A stretch of 64,000 nucleotides of DNA from Paralithodes platypus (Eukaryota; Arthropoda; Malacostraca; Decapoda; Lithodidae): contig JAVRFV010002319.1 in assembly GCA_032716605.1 (NCBI GenBank), positions 214,859 through 278,858 of the forward strand, in the 5' to 3' direction. This document shows positions 34,025 to 46,544 of this stretch, piece after piece. How positions within the stretch are numbered: position 1 is the stretch's first letter; every line of letters starts with the position of its first letter. Position numbers and translations under genes: made by a program. Below the pieces are notes generated by a model. The model searched no databases and was not told the origin of the DNA. It saw only the letters and a program-made list of their open reading frames with translations.

Positions 34025-34256
34025 TTAAGGGGGTAGTACTCGCTTATTTCTGGACCCCCTTCCCCCTCATGTCTAGCATATTAGTTTTGAGGTTTTAAGA
34101 CGTTCGTTCCGTTACTTTGGCGATTTTGAGACCTTTCGCCTCATTTGTTGTTGTCAATATTAAAACCTTTCGTGCCATTTAGGTGTCGATTTTGTCCTGT
34201 CGAGCGAAAGCGAGTCTCTAATTTTAGTAGGACCAGCCACAAGCACTCCCCCTTAA
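34025..34256 (+). mobile_element. Family B foldback element, core-deleted (B6)
   Basis: TTAA 34025-34028 with GGGGGTAGTACTCGC, three TTTTAAGACGTTCG-type modules, GTGCCATTTAGGTGTCGATT and a diverged GTCGAGCGAAAGCGAG, then a jump to the right terminus ACCAGCCACAAGCACTCCCCC and TTAA 34253-34256. Its right terminus is the seed motif of the giant array. Confidence 0.9.
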
Positions 34257-35961
34257 CATATAACATATACATATACAAATAGGGTTATGCTAACATTATT
34301 CTGTTCTCTCTCTCTCACTCTCTCTGACACATAAATATAAAGACCAGCCACCAAGCACTGCCCCCTTAACATATATACATATACACAATAAGGGTTATGC
34401 TAACATTATTCTGTTCTCTCTCTCTCTCTCTCTCTCTGACACATAAATAAAGACCAGCCACCAAGCACTGCCCCCTTAACATATTATACATATACACAAT
34501 AATGGTTATAACATTATTCTGTTCTCTCTCTCTCTCTCTCTGACACATAAATATAAAGACCAGCCACCAAGCACTGCCCCCTTAACATATTATACATATA
34601 CACAATAATGGTTATGCTAACATTATTCTCTCTCTCTCTCTCTCTCTCTCTGACACATAAATATAAAGACCAGCCACCAAGCACTGCCCCCTTAACATAT
34701 TATACATATACACAATAATGGTTATGCTAACATTATTCTGTTCTCTCTCTCTCTCTCTCTCTGACACATAAATATAAAGACCAGCCACCAAGCACTGCCC
34801 CCTTAACATATTATACATATACACAATAATGGTTATGCTAACATTATTCTGTTCTCTCTCTCTCTCTCTCTCTGACACATAAATATAAAGACCAGCCACC
34901 AAGCACTGCCCCCTTAACATATTATACATATACAAATAATGGTTATGCTAACATTATTCTGTTCTCTCTCTCTCTCTCTCTCTGACACATAAATATAAAG
35001 ACCAGCCACCAAGCACTGCCCCCTTAACATATTATACATATACACAATAATGGTTATGCTAACATTATTCTGTTCTCTCTCTCTCTCTCTGACACATAAA
35101 TATAAAGACCAGCCACCAAGCACTGCCCCCTTAACATATTATACATATACACAATAATGGTTATGCTAACATTATTCTGTTCTCTCTCTCTCTCTCTCTC
35201 TGACACATAAATATAAAGACCAGCCACCAAGCACTGCCCCCTTAACATATTATACATATACACAATAATGGTTATGCTAACATTATTCTGTTCTCTCTCT
35301 CTCTCTCTCTCTGACACATAAATATAAAGACCAGCCACCAAGCACTGCCCCCTTAACATATTATACATATACACAATAATGGTTATGCTAACATTATTCT
35401 GTTCTCTCTCTCTCTCTCTCTCTGACACATAAATATAAAGACCAGCCACCAAGCACTGCCCCTTAACATATTATACATATACACAATAATGGTTATGCTA
35501 ACATTATTCTGTTCTCTCTCTCTCTCTCTCTCTCTCTGACACATAAATATAAAGACCAGCCACCAAGCACTGCCCCCTTAACATATTATACATATACACA
35601 ATAATGGTTATGCTAACATTATTCTGTTCTCTCTCTCTCTCTCTCTCTGACACATAAATATAAAGACCAGCCACCAAGCACTGCCCCCTTAACATATTAT
35701 ACATATACACAATAATGGTTATGCTAACATTATTCTGTTCTCTCTCTCTCTCTCTCTCTGACACATAAATATAAAGACCAGCCACCAAGCACTGCCCCCT
35801 TAACATATTATACATATACACAATAATGGTTATGCTAACATTATTCTGTCTCTCTCTCTCTCTCTCTCTCTCTGACACATAAATATAAAGACCAGCCACC
35901 AAGCACTGCCCCCTTAACATATTATACATATACACAATAATGGTTATGCTAACATTATTCT

Positions 35962-35995
<34 letters not shown>

Positions 35996-36258
35996 ACATA
36001 AATATAAAGACCAGCCACCAAGCACTGCCCCCTTAACATATTATACATATACACAATAATGGTTATGCTAACATTATTCTGTTCTCTCTCTCTCTCTCTC
36101 TCTCTCTCTGACACATAAATATAAAGACCAGCCACCAAGCACTGCCCCCTCTCTCTCTCTCTCTCTCTCTGACACATAAATATAAAGACCAGCCACCAAG
36201 CACTGCCCCCTTAACATATTATACATATACACAATAATGGTTATGCTAACATTATTCT

Positions 36259-36302
<44 letters not shown>

Positions 36303-36387
36303 ACATAAATATAAAGACCAGCCACCAAGCACTGCCTCCTTAACATATTATACATATACACAATAATGGTTATGCTAACATTATTCT

Positions 36388-36425
<38 letters not shown>

Positions 36426-37407
36426 ACATAAATATAAAGACCAGCCACCAAGCACTGCCCCCTTAACATATTATACATATACACAATAATGGTTATGCTA
36501 ACATTATTCTGTTCTCTCTCTCTCTCTCTCTCTCTCTGACACATAAATATAAAGACCAGCCACCAAGCACTGCCCCCTTAACATATTATACATATACACA
36601 ATAATGGTTATGCTAACATTATTCTGTTCTCTCTCTCTCTCTCTCTCTGACACATAAATATAAAGACCAGCCACCAAGCACTGCCCCCTTAACATATTAT
36701 ACATATACACAATAATGGTTATGCTAACATTATTCTGTTCTCTCTCTCTCTCTCTCTCTCTGACACATAAATATAAAGACCAGCCACCAAGCACTGCCCC
36801 CTTAACATATTATACATATACACAATAATGGTTATGCTAACATTATTCTGTTCTCTCTCTCTCTCTCTCTGACACATAAATATAAAGACCAGCCACCAAG
36901 CACTGCCCCCTTAACATATTATACATATACACAATAATGGTTATGCTAACATTATTCTGTTCTCTCTCTCTCTCTCTCTCTGACACATAAATATAAAGAC
37001 CAGCCACCAAGCACTGCCCCTTAACATATTATACATATACACAATAATGGTTATGCTAACATTATTCTGTTCTCTCTCTCTCTCTCTCTCTGACACATAA
37101 ATATAAAGACCAGCCACCAAGCACTGCCCCCTTAACATATTATACATATACACAATAATGGTTATGCTAACATTATTCTGTTCTCTCTCTCTCTCTCTCT
37201 CTCTGACACATAAATATAAAGACCAGCCACCAAGCACTGCCCCCTTAACATATTATACATATACACAATAATGGTTATGCTAACATTATTCTGTTCTCTC
37301 TCTCTCTCTCTCTCTCTCTGACACATAAATATAAAGACCAGCCACCAAGCACTGCCTCCTTAACATATTATACATATACACAATAATGGTTATGCTAACA
37401 TTATTCT

Positions 37408-37443
<36 letters not shown>

Positions 37444-37528
37444 ACATAAATATAAAGACCAGCCACCAAGCACTGCCCCCTTAACATATTATACATATAC
37501 ACAATAATGGTTATGCTAACATTATTCT

Positions 37529-37566
<38 letters not shown>

Positions 37567-38089
37567 ACATAAATATAAAGACCAGCCACCAAGCACTGCC
37601 CCTTAACATATTATACATATACACAATAATGGTTATGCTAACATTATTCTGTTCTCTCTCTCTCTCTCTCTCTCTGACACATAAATATAAAGACCAGCCA
37701 CCAAGCACTGCCCCCTTAACATATTATACATATACACAATAATGGTTATGCTAACATTATTCTGTTCTCTCTCTCTCTCTCTCTCTCTGACACATAAATA
37801 TAAAGACCAGCCACCAAGCACTGCCCCCTTAACATATTATACATATACACAATAATGGTTATGCTAACATTATTCTGTTCTCTCTCTCTCTCTCTCTGAC
37901 ACATAAATATAAAGACCAGCCACCAAGCACTGCCCCCTTAACATATTATACATATACACAATAATGGTTATGCTAACATTATTCTGTTCTCTCTCTCTCT
38001 CTCTCTCTGACACATAAATATAAAGACCAGCCACCAAGCACTGCCCCTTAACATATTATACATATACACAATAATGGTTATGCTAACAT

Positions 38090-38128
<39 letters not shown>

Positions 38129-39443
38129 ACATAAATATAAAGACCAGCCACCAAGCACTGCCCCCTTAACATATTATACATATACACAATAATGGTTATG
38201 CTAACATTATTCTGTTCTCTCTCTCTCTCTCTCTCTCTGACACATAAATATAAAGACCAGCCACCAAGCACTGCCCCCTTAACATATTATACATATACAC
38301 AATAATGGTTATGCTAACATTATTCTGTTCTCTCTCTCTCTCTCTCTCTGACACATAAATATAAAGACCAGCCACCAAGCACTGCCTCCTTAACATATTA
38401 TACATATACACAATAATGGTTATGCTAACATTATTCTGTTCTCTCTCTCTCTCTCTCTCTGACACATAAATATAAAGACCAGCCACCAAGCACTGCCTCC
38501 TTAACATATTATACATATACACAATAATGGTTATGCTAACATTATTCTGTTCTCTCTCTCTCTCTCTCTCTGACACATAAATATAAAGACCAGCCACCAA
38601 GCACTGCCTCCTTAACATATTATACATATACACAATAATGGTTATGCTAACATTATTCTGTCTCTCTCTCTCTCTCTCTCTCTCTGACACATAAATATAA
38701 AGACCAGCCACCAAGCACTGCCCCCTTAACATATTATACATATACACAATAATGGTTATGCTAACATTATTCTGTTCTCTCTCTCTCTCTCTCTCTCTGA
38801 CACATAAATATAAAGACCAGCCACCAAGCACTGCCCCCTTAACATATTATACATATACACAATAATGGTTATGCTAACATTATTCTGTTCTCTCTCTCTC
38901 TCTCTCTCTGACACATAAATATAAAGACCAGCCACCAAGCACTGCCCCCTTAACATATTATACATATACACAATAATGGTTATGCTAACATTATTCTGTC
39001 TCTCTCTCTCTCTCTCTCTGACACATAAATATAAAGACCAGCCACCAAGCACTGCCCCCTTAACATATTATACATATACACAATAATGGTTATGCTAACA
39101 TTATTCTGTTCTCTCTCTCTCTCTCTCTCTCTCTGACACATAAATATAAAGACCAGCCACCAAGCACTGCCCCTTAACATATTATACATATACACAATAA
39201 TGGTTATGCTAACATTATTCTGTTCTCTCTCTCTCTCTCTCTCTGACACATAAATATAAAGACCAGCCACCAAGCACTGCCCCCTTAACATATTATACAT
39301 ATACACAATAATGGTTATGCTAACATTATTCTGTTCTCTCTCTCTCTCTCTCTCTGACACATAAATATAAAGACCAGCCACCAAGCACTGCCCCCTTAAC
39401 ATATTATACATATACACAATAATGGTTATGCTAACATTATTCT

Positions 39444-39483
<40 letters not shown>

Positions 39484-40016
39484 ACATAAATATAAAGACC
39501 AGCCACCAAGCACTGCCCCCTTAACATATTATACATATACACAATAATGGTTATGCTAACATTATTCTGCTCTCTCTCTCTCTCTCTCTCTGACACATAA
39601 ATATAAAGACCAGCCACCAAGCACTGCCCCCTTAACATATTATACATATACACAATAATGGTTATGCTAACATTATTCTGTTCTCTCTCTCTCTCTCTCT
39701 CTCTCTGACACATAAATATAAAGACCAGCCACCAAGCACTGCCTCCTTAACATATTATACATATACACAATAATGGTTATGCTAACATTATTCTGTTCTC
39801 TCTCTCTCTCTCTCTCTGACACATAAATATAAAGACCAGCCACCAAGCACTGCCCCCTTAACATATTATACATATACACAATAATGGTTATGCTAACATT
39901 ATTCTGTTCTCTCTCTCTCTCTCTCTCTGACACATAAATATAAAGACCAGCCACCAAGCACTGCCTCCTTAACATATTATACATATACACAATAATGGTT
40001 ATGCTAACATTATTCT

Positions 40017-40056
<40 letters not shown>

Positions 40057-40476
40057 ACATAAATATAAAGACCAGCCACCAAGCACTGCCTCCTTAACAT
40101 ATTATACATATACACAATAATGGTTATGCTAACATTATTCTGTTCTCTCTCTCTCTCTCTCTCTGACACATAAATATAAAGACCAGCCACCAAGCACTGC
40201 CCCCTTAACATATTATACATATACACAATAATGGTTATGCTAACATTATTCTGTTCTCTCTCTCTCTCTCTCTCTCTGACACATAAATATAAAGACCAGC
40301 CACCAAGCACTGCCCCCTTAACATATTATACATATACACAATAATGGTTATGCTAACATTATTCTGTTCTCTCTCTCTCTCTCTCTCTGACACATAAATA
40401 TAAAGACCAGCCACCAAGCACTGCCCCCTTAACATATTATACATATACACAATAATGGTTATGCTAACATTATTCT

Positions 40477-40512
<36 letters not shown>

Positions 40513-43390
40513 ACATAAATATAAAGACCAGCCACCAAGCACTGCCCCCTTAACATATTATACATATACACAATAATGGTTATGCTAACATTATTCTGTT
40601 CTCTCTCTCTCTCTCTCTCTGACACATAAATATAAAGACCAGCCACCAAGCACTGCCCCCTTAACATATTATACATATACACAATAATGGTTATGCTAAC
40701 ATTATTCTGTTCTCTCTCTCTCTCTCTCTCTGACACATAAATATAAAGACCAGCCACCAAGCACTGCCCCTTAACATATTATACATATACACAATAATGG
40801 TTATGCTAACATTATTCTGTTCTCTCTCTCTCTCTCTCTCTGACACATAAATATAAAGACCAGCCACCAAGCACTGCCCCCTTAACATATTATACATATA
40901 CACAATAATGGTTATGCTAACATTATTCTGTTCTCTCTCTCTCTCTCTCTCTGACACATAAATATAAAGACCAGCCACCAAGCACTGCCCCTTAACATAT
41001 TATACATATACACAATAATGGTTATGCTAACATTATTCTGTCTCTCTCTCTCTCTCTCTCTGACACATAAATATAAAGACCAGCCACCAAGCACTGCCTC
41101 CTTAACATATTATACATATACACAATAATGGTTATGCTAACATTATTCTGTTCTCTCTCTCTCTCTCTCTCTGACACATAAATATAAAGACCAGCCACCA
41201 AGCACTGCCCCCTTAACATATTATACATATACACAATAATGGTTATGCTAACATTATTCTGTTCTCTCTCTCTCTCTCTCTGACACATAAATATAAAGAC
41301 CAGCCACCAAGCACTGCCCCCTTAACATATTATACATATACACAATAATGGTTATGCTAACATTATTCTGTTCTCTCTCTCTCTCTCTCTCTGACACATA
41401 AATATAAAGACCAGCCACCAAGCACTGCCCCCTTAACATATTATACATATACACAATAATGGTTATGCTAACATTATTCTGTTCTCTCTCTCTCTCTCTC
41501 TCTCTGACACATAAATATAAAGACCAGCCACCAAGCACTGCCCCTTAACATATTATACATATACACAATAATGGTTATGCTAACATTATTCTGTTCTCTC
41601 TCTCTCTCTCTCTCTCTGACACATAAATATAAAGACCAGCCACCAAGCACTGCCCCCTTAACATATTATACATATACACAATAATGGTTATGCTAACATT
41701 ATTCTGTTCTCTCTCTCTCTCTCTCTCTGACACATAAATATAAAGACCAGCCACCAAGCACTGCCCCCTTAACATATTATACATATACACAATAATGGTT
41801 ATGCTAACATTATTCTGTTCTCTCTCTCTCTCTCTCTCTGACACATAAATATAAAGACCAGCCACCAAGCACTGCCCCCTTAACATATTATACATATACA
41901 CAATAATGGTTATGCTAACATTATTCTGTTCTCTCTCTCTCTCTCTCTCTCTGACACATAAATATAAAGACCAGCCACCAAGCACTGCCCCCTTAACATA
42001 TTATACATATACACAATAATGGTTATGCTAACATTATTCTGTTCTCTCTCTCTCTCTCTCTCTGACACATAAATATAAAGACCAGCCACCAAGCACTGCC
42101 CCCTTAACATATTATACATATACACAATAATGGTTATGCTAACATTATTCTGTTCTCTCTCTCTCTCTCTCTCTCTCTCTGACACATAAATATAAAGACC
42201 AGCCACCAAGCACTGCCCCCTTAACATATTATACATATACACAATAATGGTTATGCTAACATTATTCTGTTCTCTCTCTCTCTCTCTCTCTCTCTCTGAC
42301 ACATAAATATAAAGACCAGCCACCAAGCACTGCCCCCTTAACATATTATACATATACACAATAATGGTTATGCTAACATTATTCTGTTCTCTCTCTCTCT
42401 CTCTCTCTCTCTCTGACACATAAATATAAAGACCAGCCACCAAGCACTGCCCCTTAACATATTATACATATACACAATAATGGTTATGCTAACATTATTC
42501 TGTTCTCTCTCTCTCTCTCTCTCTCTGACACATAAATATAAAGACCAGCCACCAAGCACTGCCCCCTTAACATATTATACATATACACAATAATGGTTAT
42601 GCTAACATTATTCTGTTCTCTCTCTCTCTCTCTCTCTGACACATAAATATAAAGACCAGCCACCAAGCACTGCCCCCTTAACATATTATACATATACACA
42701 ATAATGGTTATGCTAACATTATTCTGTTCTCTCTCTCTCTCTCTCTCTCTGACACATAAATATAAAGACCAGCCACCAAGCACTGCCCCCTTAACATATT
42801 ATACATATACACAATAATGGTTATGCTAACATTATTCTGTTCTCTCTCTCTCTCTCTCTCTCTGACACATAAATATAAAGACCAGCCACCAAGCACTGCC
42901 CCCTTAACATATTATACATATACACAATAATGGTTATGCTAACATTATTCTGTTCTCTCTCTCTCTCTGACACATAAATATAAAGACCAGCCACCAAGCA
43001 CTGCCTCCTTAACATATTATACATATACACAATAATGGTTATGCTAACATTATTCTGTTCTCTCTCTCTCTCTCTCTCTGACACATAAATATAAAGACCA
43101 GCCACCAAGCACTGCCCCCTTAACATATTATACATATACACAATAATGGTTATGGTAACATTATTCTGCTCTCTCTCTCTCTCTCTCTGACACATAAATA
43201 TAAAGACCAGCCACCAAGCACTGCCTCCTTAACATATTATACATATACACAATAATGGTTATGCTAACATTATTCTGTTCTCTCTCTCTCTCTCTCTCTG
43301 ACACATAAATATAAAGACCAGCCACCAAGCACTGCCCCCTTAACATATTATACATATACACAATAATGGTTATGCTAACATTATTCTGTC
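34257..43390. repeat. 9.1-kb array: about 80 units of 110-125 bp with variable (CT)n
   Basis: Each unit is TTAACATATTATACATATAC, ACAATAATGGTTATGCTAAC, ATTATTCTGTT, (CT)n of roughly 7-16 repeats, then GACACATAAATATAAA, then GACCAGCCACCAAGCACTGC and CCCC. The last block is the right terminus of a family B element. Constant parts are nearly identical across 9 kb. Variation is mostly (CT)n length plus recurrent GCCTCCTTAAC and GCCCCTTAAC variants, and one short unit at about 36120-36180. Minus-strand open frames are artefacts of even-length (CT)n. Confidence 0.98.
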
Positions 43391-43721
43391 TCTCTCTCTC
43401 TCCATCCCTCTCACTCACTCTCTCTCTCTCTTTGTACTCCTTTGTACTCTCTATCTCCCTCCCTCTCTCTGACATATACACACAGACAAATCCACACACA
43501 CACACACGAACACATTCATATACCATACAGAACCAAGCACACACACAAAACACACAGTCACACAAAACACAGTCATAACATTACTGCCCAATGTTACTCT
43601 TATGTGAACTCAACAGAGCACTAAGTTGGCTTACACTGCAACACACTGAACAGCGAAGGTTCACAGGCGCTTAAGAGGAGAATATTATTACCTTTTGACC
43701 AGCTTTTATCTATCTATATAT
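43391..43721. other. No gene; CT and CA-rich sequence then unique spacer
   Basis: A duplicated TTTGTACTCCTTTGTACTCT lies at 43431-43450 (a family H tail motif), then (CA)n-like sequence. Nothing else. Confidence 0.5.
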
Positions 43722-43824
43722 ACTCTAAACCACTGTTTGGACACTTGATCCTCAGTGTTTTGGAGGACAAGCAGCCTAGAAGGGTCACTAGATCTGTTGT
43801 TGCTTGATTTCCTTTGTACTCCTT

Positions 43825-43830
<6 letters not shown>
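43722..43830 (+). mobile_element. Family H retroelement 3'-end fragment (H2)
   Basis: CTCTAAACCACTGTTTGGAC through TTTGTACTCCTTTGTACT, followed directly by (CT)n 43831-43882. Same 3' end as H1 and H3 but a different microsatellite tail. Confidence 0.85.
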
Positions 43831-43890
<60 letters not shown>

Positions 43891-43924
43891 TACACACAAT
43901 ACAAAAACAAAAATTATATATACC

Positions 43925-43961
<37 letters not shown>

Positions 43962-43990
43962 TATATATATACAGTATATAAAACAATAGT
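43831..43990. repeat. (CT)n and (TA)n microsatellites
   Basis: (CT)n to 43882, then (TA)n at about 43928-43958 with CAGTATATA copies after it. Confidence 0.95.
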
Positions 43991-44132
43991 CTAAAAATAT
44001 AAGAAAAAGCGCGCGCGAGATGATAGAGCTTGGCGCGAAAATTGAAAGGTTCTGAGAGAGTCAGCCATGAGGAAGGGGCCGGATAAGACAAGGGCCGGAC
44101 CGGAATAAAAATGGACCCCACCCAGACATTCC

Positions 44133-44183
44133 AAACTTATAAAGAAAATGGGAGAGGGCCGAAATGGTGGGTAGAAAGACAAA
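44133..44183 (+). repeat. Short dispersed repeat J, copy 1
   Basis: CATTCCAAACTTATAAAG...GGGAGAGGGCCGAAATGG recurs in diverged form at 44933-44986. A GCGCGCGCGAG/GGCGCGAAAATTG-containing stretch precedes it. Confidence 0.7.
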
Positions 44184-44218
44184 ACTGAATATTTATTTTA
44201 TTTTTTATTTTTATTTAT

Positions 44219-44276
44219 TTACTCAGGCCCAATCCCCACGTTTCCTATTTTTATTTGATTTCGTTTTATTATTCTA

Positions 44277-44336
<60 letters not shown>

Positions 44337-44435
44337 TTAATTATTAACTTTTTTTTTGGCGGGGGGGGGGGTCGACTCAAGACAAAGCAAGAACAGGGAC
44401 AACACAAAACACAACAGAAAACAACGAACACACGA
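44219..44435 (+). mobile_element. Family G dispersed repeat (G3) with internal (ATT)n
   Basis: ACTCAGGCCCAATCCCCACG, a long (ATT)n at about 44275-44335, then GTCGACTCAAGACAAAGC and AACAGGGACAACACAAAAC. Confidence 0.8.
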
Positions 44436-44516
44436 CAAAAAAACAAGACAAAATATATAATATAACGCTGGGTAGATAGATGGGATTCTGAATTTAGTGA
44501 TATGAGAGATATGGAA

Positions 44517-44903
44517 TTAAGGGATCCCACCTCGCGTTTTTTCTCTCGCTCTTCCTCTCTTTGGCTTGTATCCATTCGGCCCCATTCACCCTACTGTTTT
44601 AAGACGTTTACCCCCATCCAGGTGTCAATATTTTCCTGGCGAGCGGTAGCGAGCCAGCATATATATTTTTTTGTTTTGACAGCAAGTTAATTTTGTACAT
44701 TTTTTGATAGAAAAATGTCTGCGGCGAAGCCGGATTTTTCCACACAATGCTGACTCGCTATCGCTCGCCAGGAAGATATCGACACTTGGATGGGGATAAA
44801 CGTCTTTAAACAGTTGGCTGAATGGGGCCGAATGAATACAAGCCAGGGAAAGAGAGAAAAGGAGAGAAAGATAAAAAAAAAAAAAGGCCAGTGACCCCCG
44901 TAA
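44517..44903 (+). mobile_element. Family A foldback element (A6)
   Basis: TTAA 44517-44520, GGGATCCCACCTCGCG left terminus, both arms, hairpin GCGGCGAAGCCGG near 44718, right terminus CCAGTGACCCCCGTAA (TTAA mutated). Confidence 0.92.
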
Positions 44904-44932
44904 TCCTGTTCCATTCTAGGTAACAGACGATA

Positions 44933-44986
44933 TTCCAACTTTATATAGAAACTGGGAGAGGGCCGAAATAGCGGGTAGGAAGACCA
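44933..44986 (+). repeat. Short dispersed repeat J, copy 2
   Basis: TATTCCAACTTTATATAG...GGGAGAGGGCCGAAATAG matches copy 1 with scattered changes. Confidence 0.7.
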
Positions 44987-44991
44987 ACATC

Positions 44992-45027
44992 ATCAGGGTC
45001 CAGAGAATATATTCTCTGGACCCTGAT
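44992..45027. repeat. Perfect 36-bp palindrome
   Basis: ATCAGGGTCCAGAGAATA is followed immediately by its exact reverse complement, with no spacer. Confidence 0.98.
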
Positions 45028-45189
45028 AATGACCGGAACTAATTTGCAAATGAAATTATAAATACACCGATATTATTTTTTCCAATTTCTCAAATAGCAC
45101 ATTGCCTACTAACGTAAATTCCGAAGGTTATATTTGCATAATGAATCATACTAAACAGTTCCACGCAGTACTGTATGTGAGAGACAGTC

Positions 45190-45196
45190 TATCTAG

Positions 45197-45238
<42 letters not shown>
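45190..45238. repeat. (CTAT)n microsatellite
   Basis: Pure tetranucleotide tract immediately upstream of a LINE RT fragment. Confidence 0.96.
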
Positions 45239-46165
45239 GATTGAAAAAGTGTCTAAATGTAAAAAGGGGTGCACACTAGGAAATATATCAAGTAATATTA
45301 GTGCTTACGCTGACGATATTGTTGTATTAGCACCATCGTCATCGGGATTACAGTTTTTACTAAATATGCTTGGAAATGAGGCAAAATAAATTGATATTGA
45401 CATTAATATTAATAAATCATCATGCATGTATTTCAAAGACAATAAAGATAAAAACTTAAAGCCAAAGTTGATGCTATGTGGAGAGATATTGAATGTTGTT
45501 AATGAACAAAAGTATCTAGGGTTTATAATAGATGATAATTTAAATAATGACAAAGACGTAATTAGGTGTCGTAACAAGTTGTATAATGAATTTAATTGTA
45601 TTTTACGTAAATTTTCTAATGTTAATGTTAGGGTTTTTACTCAGTTGTTCCAAAGTTACTGCTCAAGTTTTTATGGTTCTGAATTATGGTTTTATAACAA
45701 AAAGTGCAAACTTCCTCTTAAAAAAAAAAAAAAAAAAAAAAAAAGCAATTTGCAATTGGTTACCACAAAGCAATAAAGAAAATGCTGAAATTAAAATATT
45801 GGGAAAGTAATCATCATGCATGTGAATTGGCTGGACTAATGACATTTAATCATTTAATGAATTGGTTAAAAATTAGATTTGCTCACAAATGTCTCCTAAA
45901 ACCTTGCAAGTTTTTACAGAAATGTTTATTAAACCTTGATGAATACCTATCGTTAGGAAAGGAAGTTAACCATATCCTATTACATGAATATGACGTATCA
46001 GATTTGAAAACTAATGATATAAATGCTATCAAGTCAAGAATTATGTTTGTACAAAACCATGAACCTAGAATGCGGTAATGTATGAGGTTACTGTTATCTC
46101 TATTGTATATATGTAAAAAGTTAATTGTGTTGCCTTTTATGAAATAAAGATTTGAGTCTGAGTCT
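45239..46165 (+). pseudogene. 5'-truncated non-LTR retrotransposon: RT C-terminal part and 3' UTR
   Basis: The reading frame begins in the RT palm (KGCTLGNISSNIS), has motif C AYADDIVVLAPSSSG, a stop at about 45389, then in a shifted frame ININKSSCMYF, a thumb-like EQKYLGFIIDDNLNN, and SYCSSFYGSELWFYNKKC. An A24 run at about 45720 breaks the frame, and the C-terminal part (LKYWESNHHACELAGLM to RMR) ends near 46078. The 3' UTR has GAAATAAAGATTTGAGTCTG with a (CTGAGT) tail. The clade is uncertain. Confidence 0.85.
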
Positions 46166-46232
46166 ATCTGTATATTTTGTAAAATTTTATCATGTAACCT
46201 TTTATGAAATAAAGAATTAACTAACTAACTAA
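46166..46232 (+). mobile_element. Second copy of the same LINE 3' tip
   Basis: CCTTTTATGAAATAAAG recurs 60 bp downstream of the first 3' end, here with an (AACT)n tail. Confidence 0.6.
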
Positions 46233-46249
46233 CTATCTATCTATCTACG

Positions 46250-46396
46250 TATATACTCAGGCCCAATCCCTACTTTTCCTTCTTTTTTTTGGGGGTGGGG
46301 GGGTGGGGCCGACTCAAGACAGAGCCAGAATAAGGACAACACAACAGAACACAATGAACACACACACACAAAATACAAATTCACACACATCTAGTC
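46250..46396 (+). mobile_element. Family G dispersed repeat (G4)
   Basis: TATACTCAGGCCCAATCCC, a T/G-rich middle, GCCGACTCAAGACAGAGCC, then TACAAATTCACACACATCTA as in G2. Confidence 0.8.
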
Positions 46397-46544
46397 ACAC
46401 ATACTCCCATAAATTATTGCTTGGATCAATATGTCTGTATGTAAGGGTGGAGGTGCCATCACTAATTATCATAGACACGCACCCACCTCTACACCACACG
46501 AGGCCAGTCCCATAACCCCAATCTTTCATCATAGTATTGGCGAA

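Noticed and set aside
34366..43565. Dozens of minus-strand frames with alternating Arg-Glu runs and a repeated tyrosine-rich segment
   Set aside because: They are translations of (CT)n and the satellite unit. Frame continuity follows from dinucleotide length changes.
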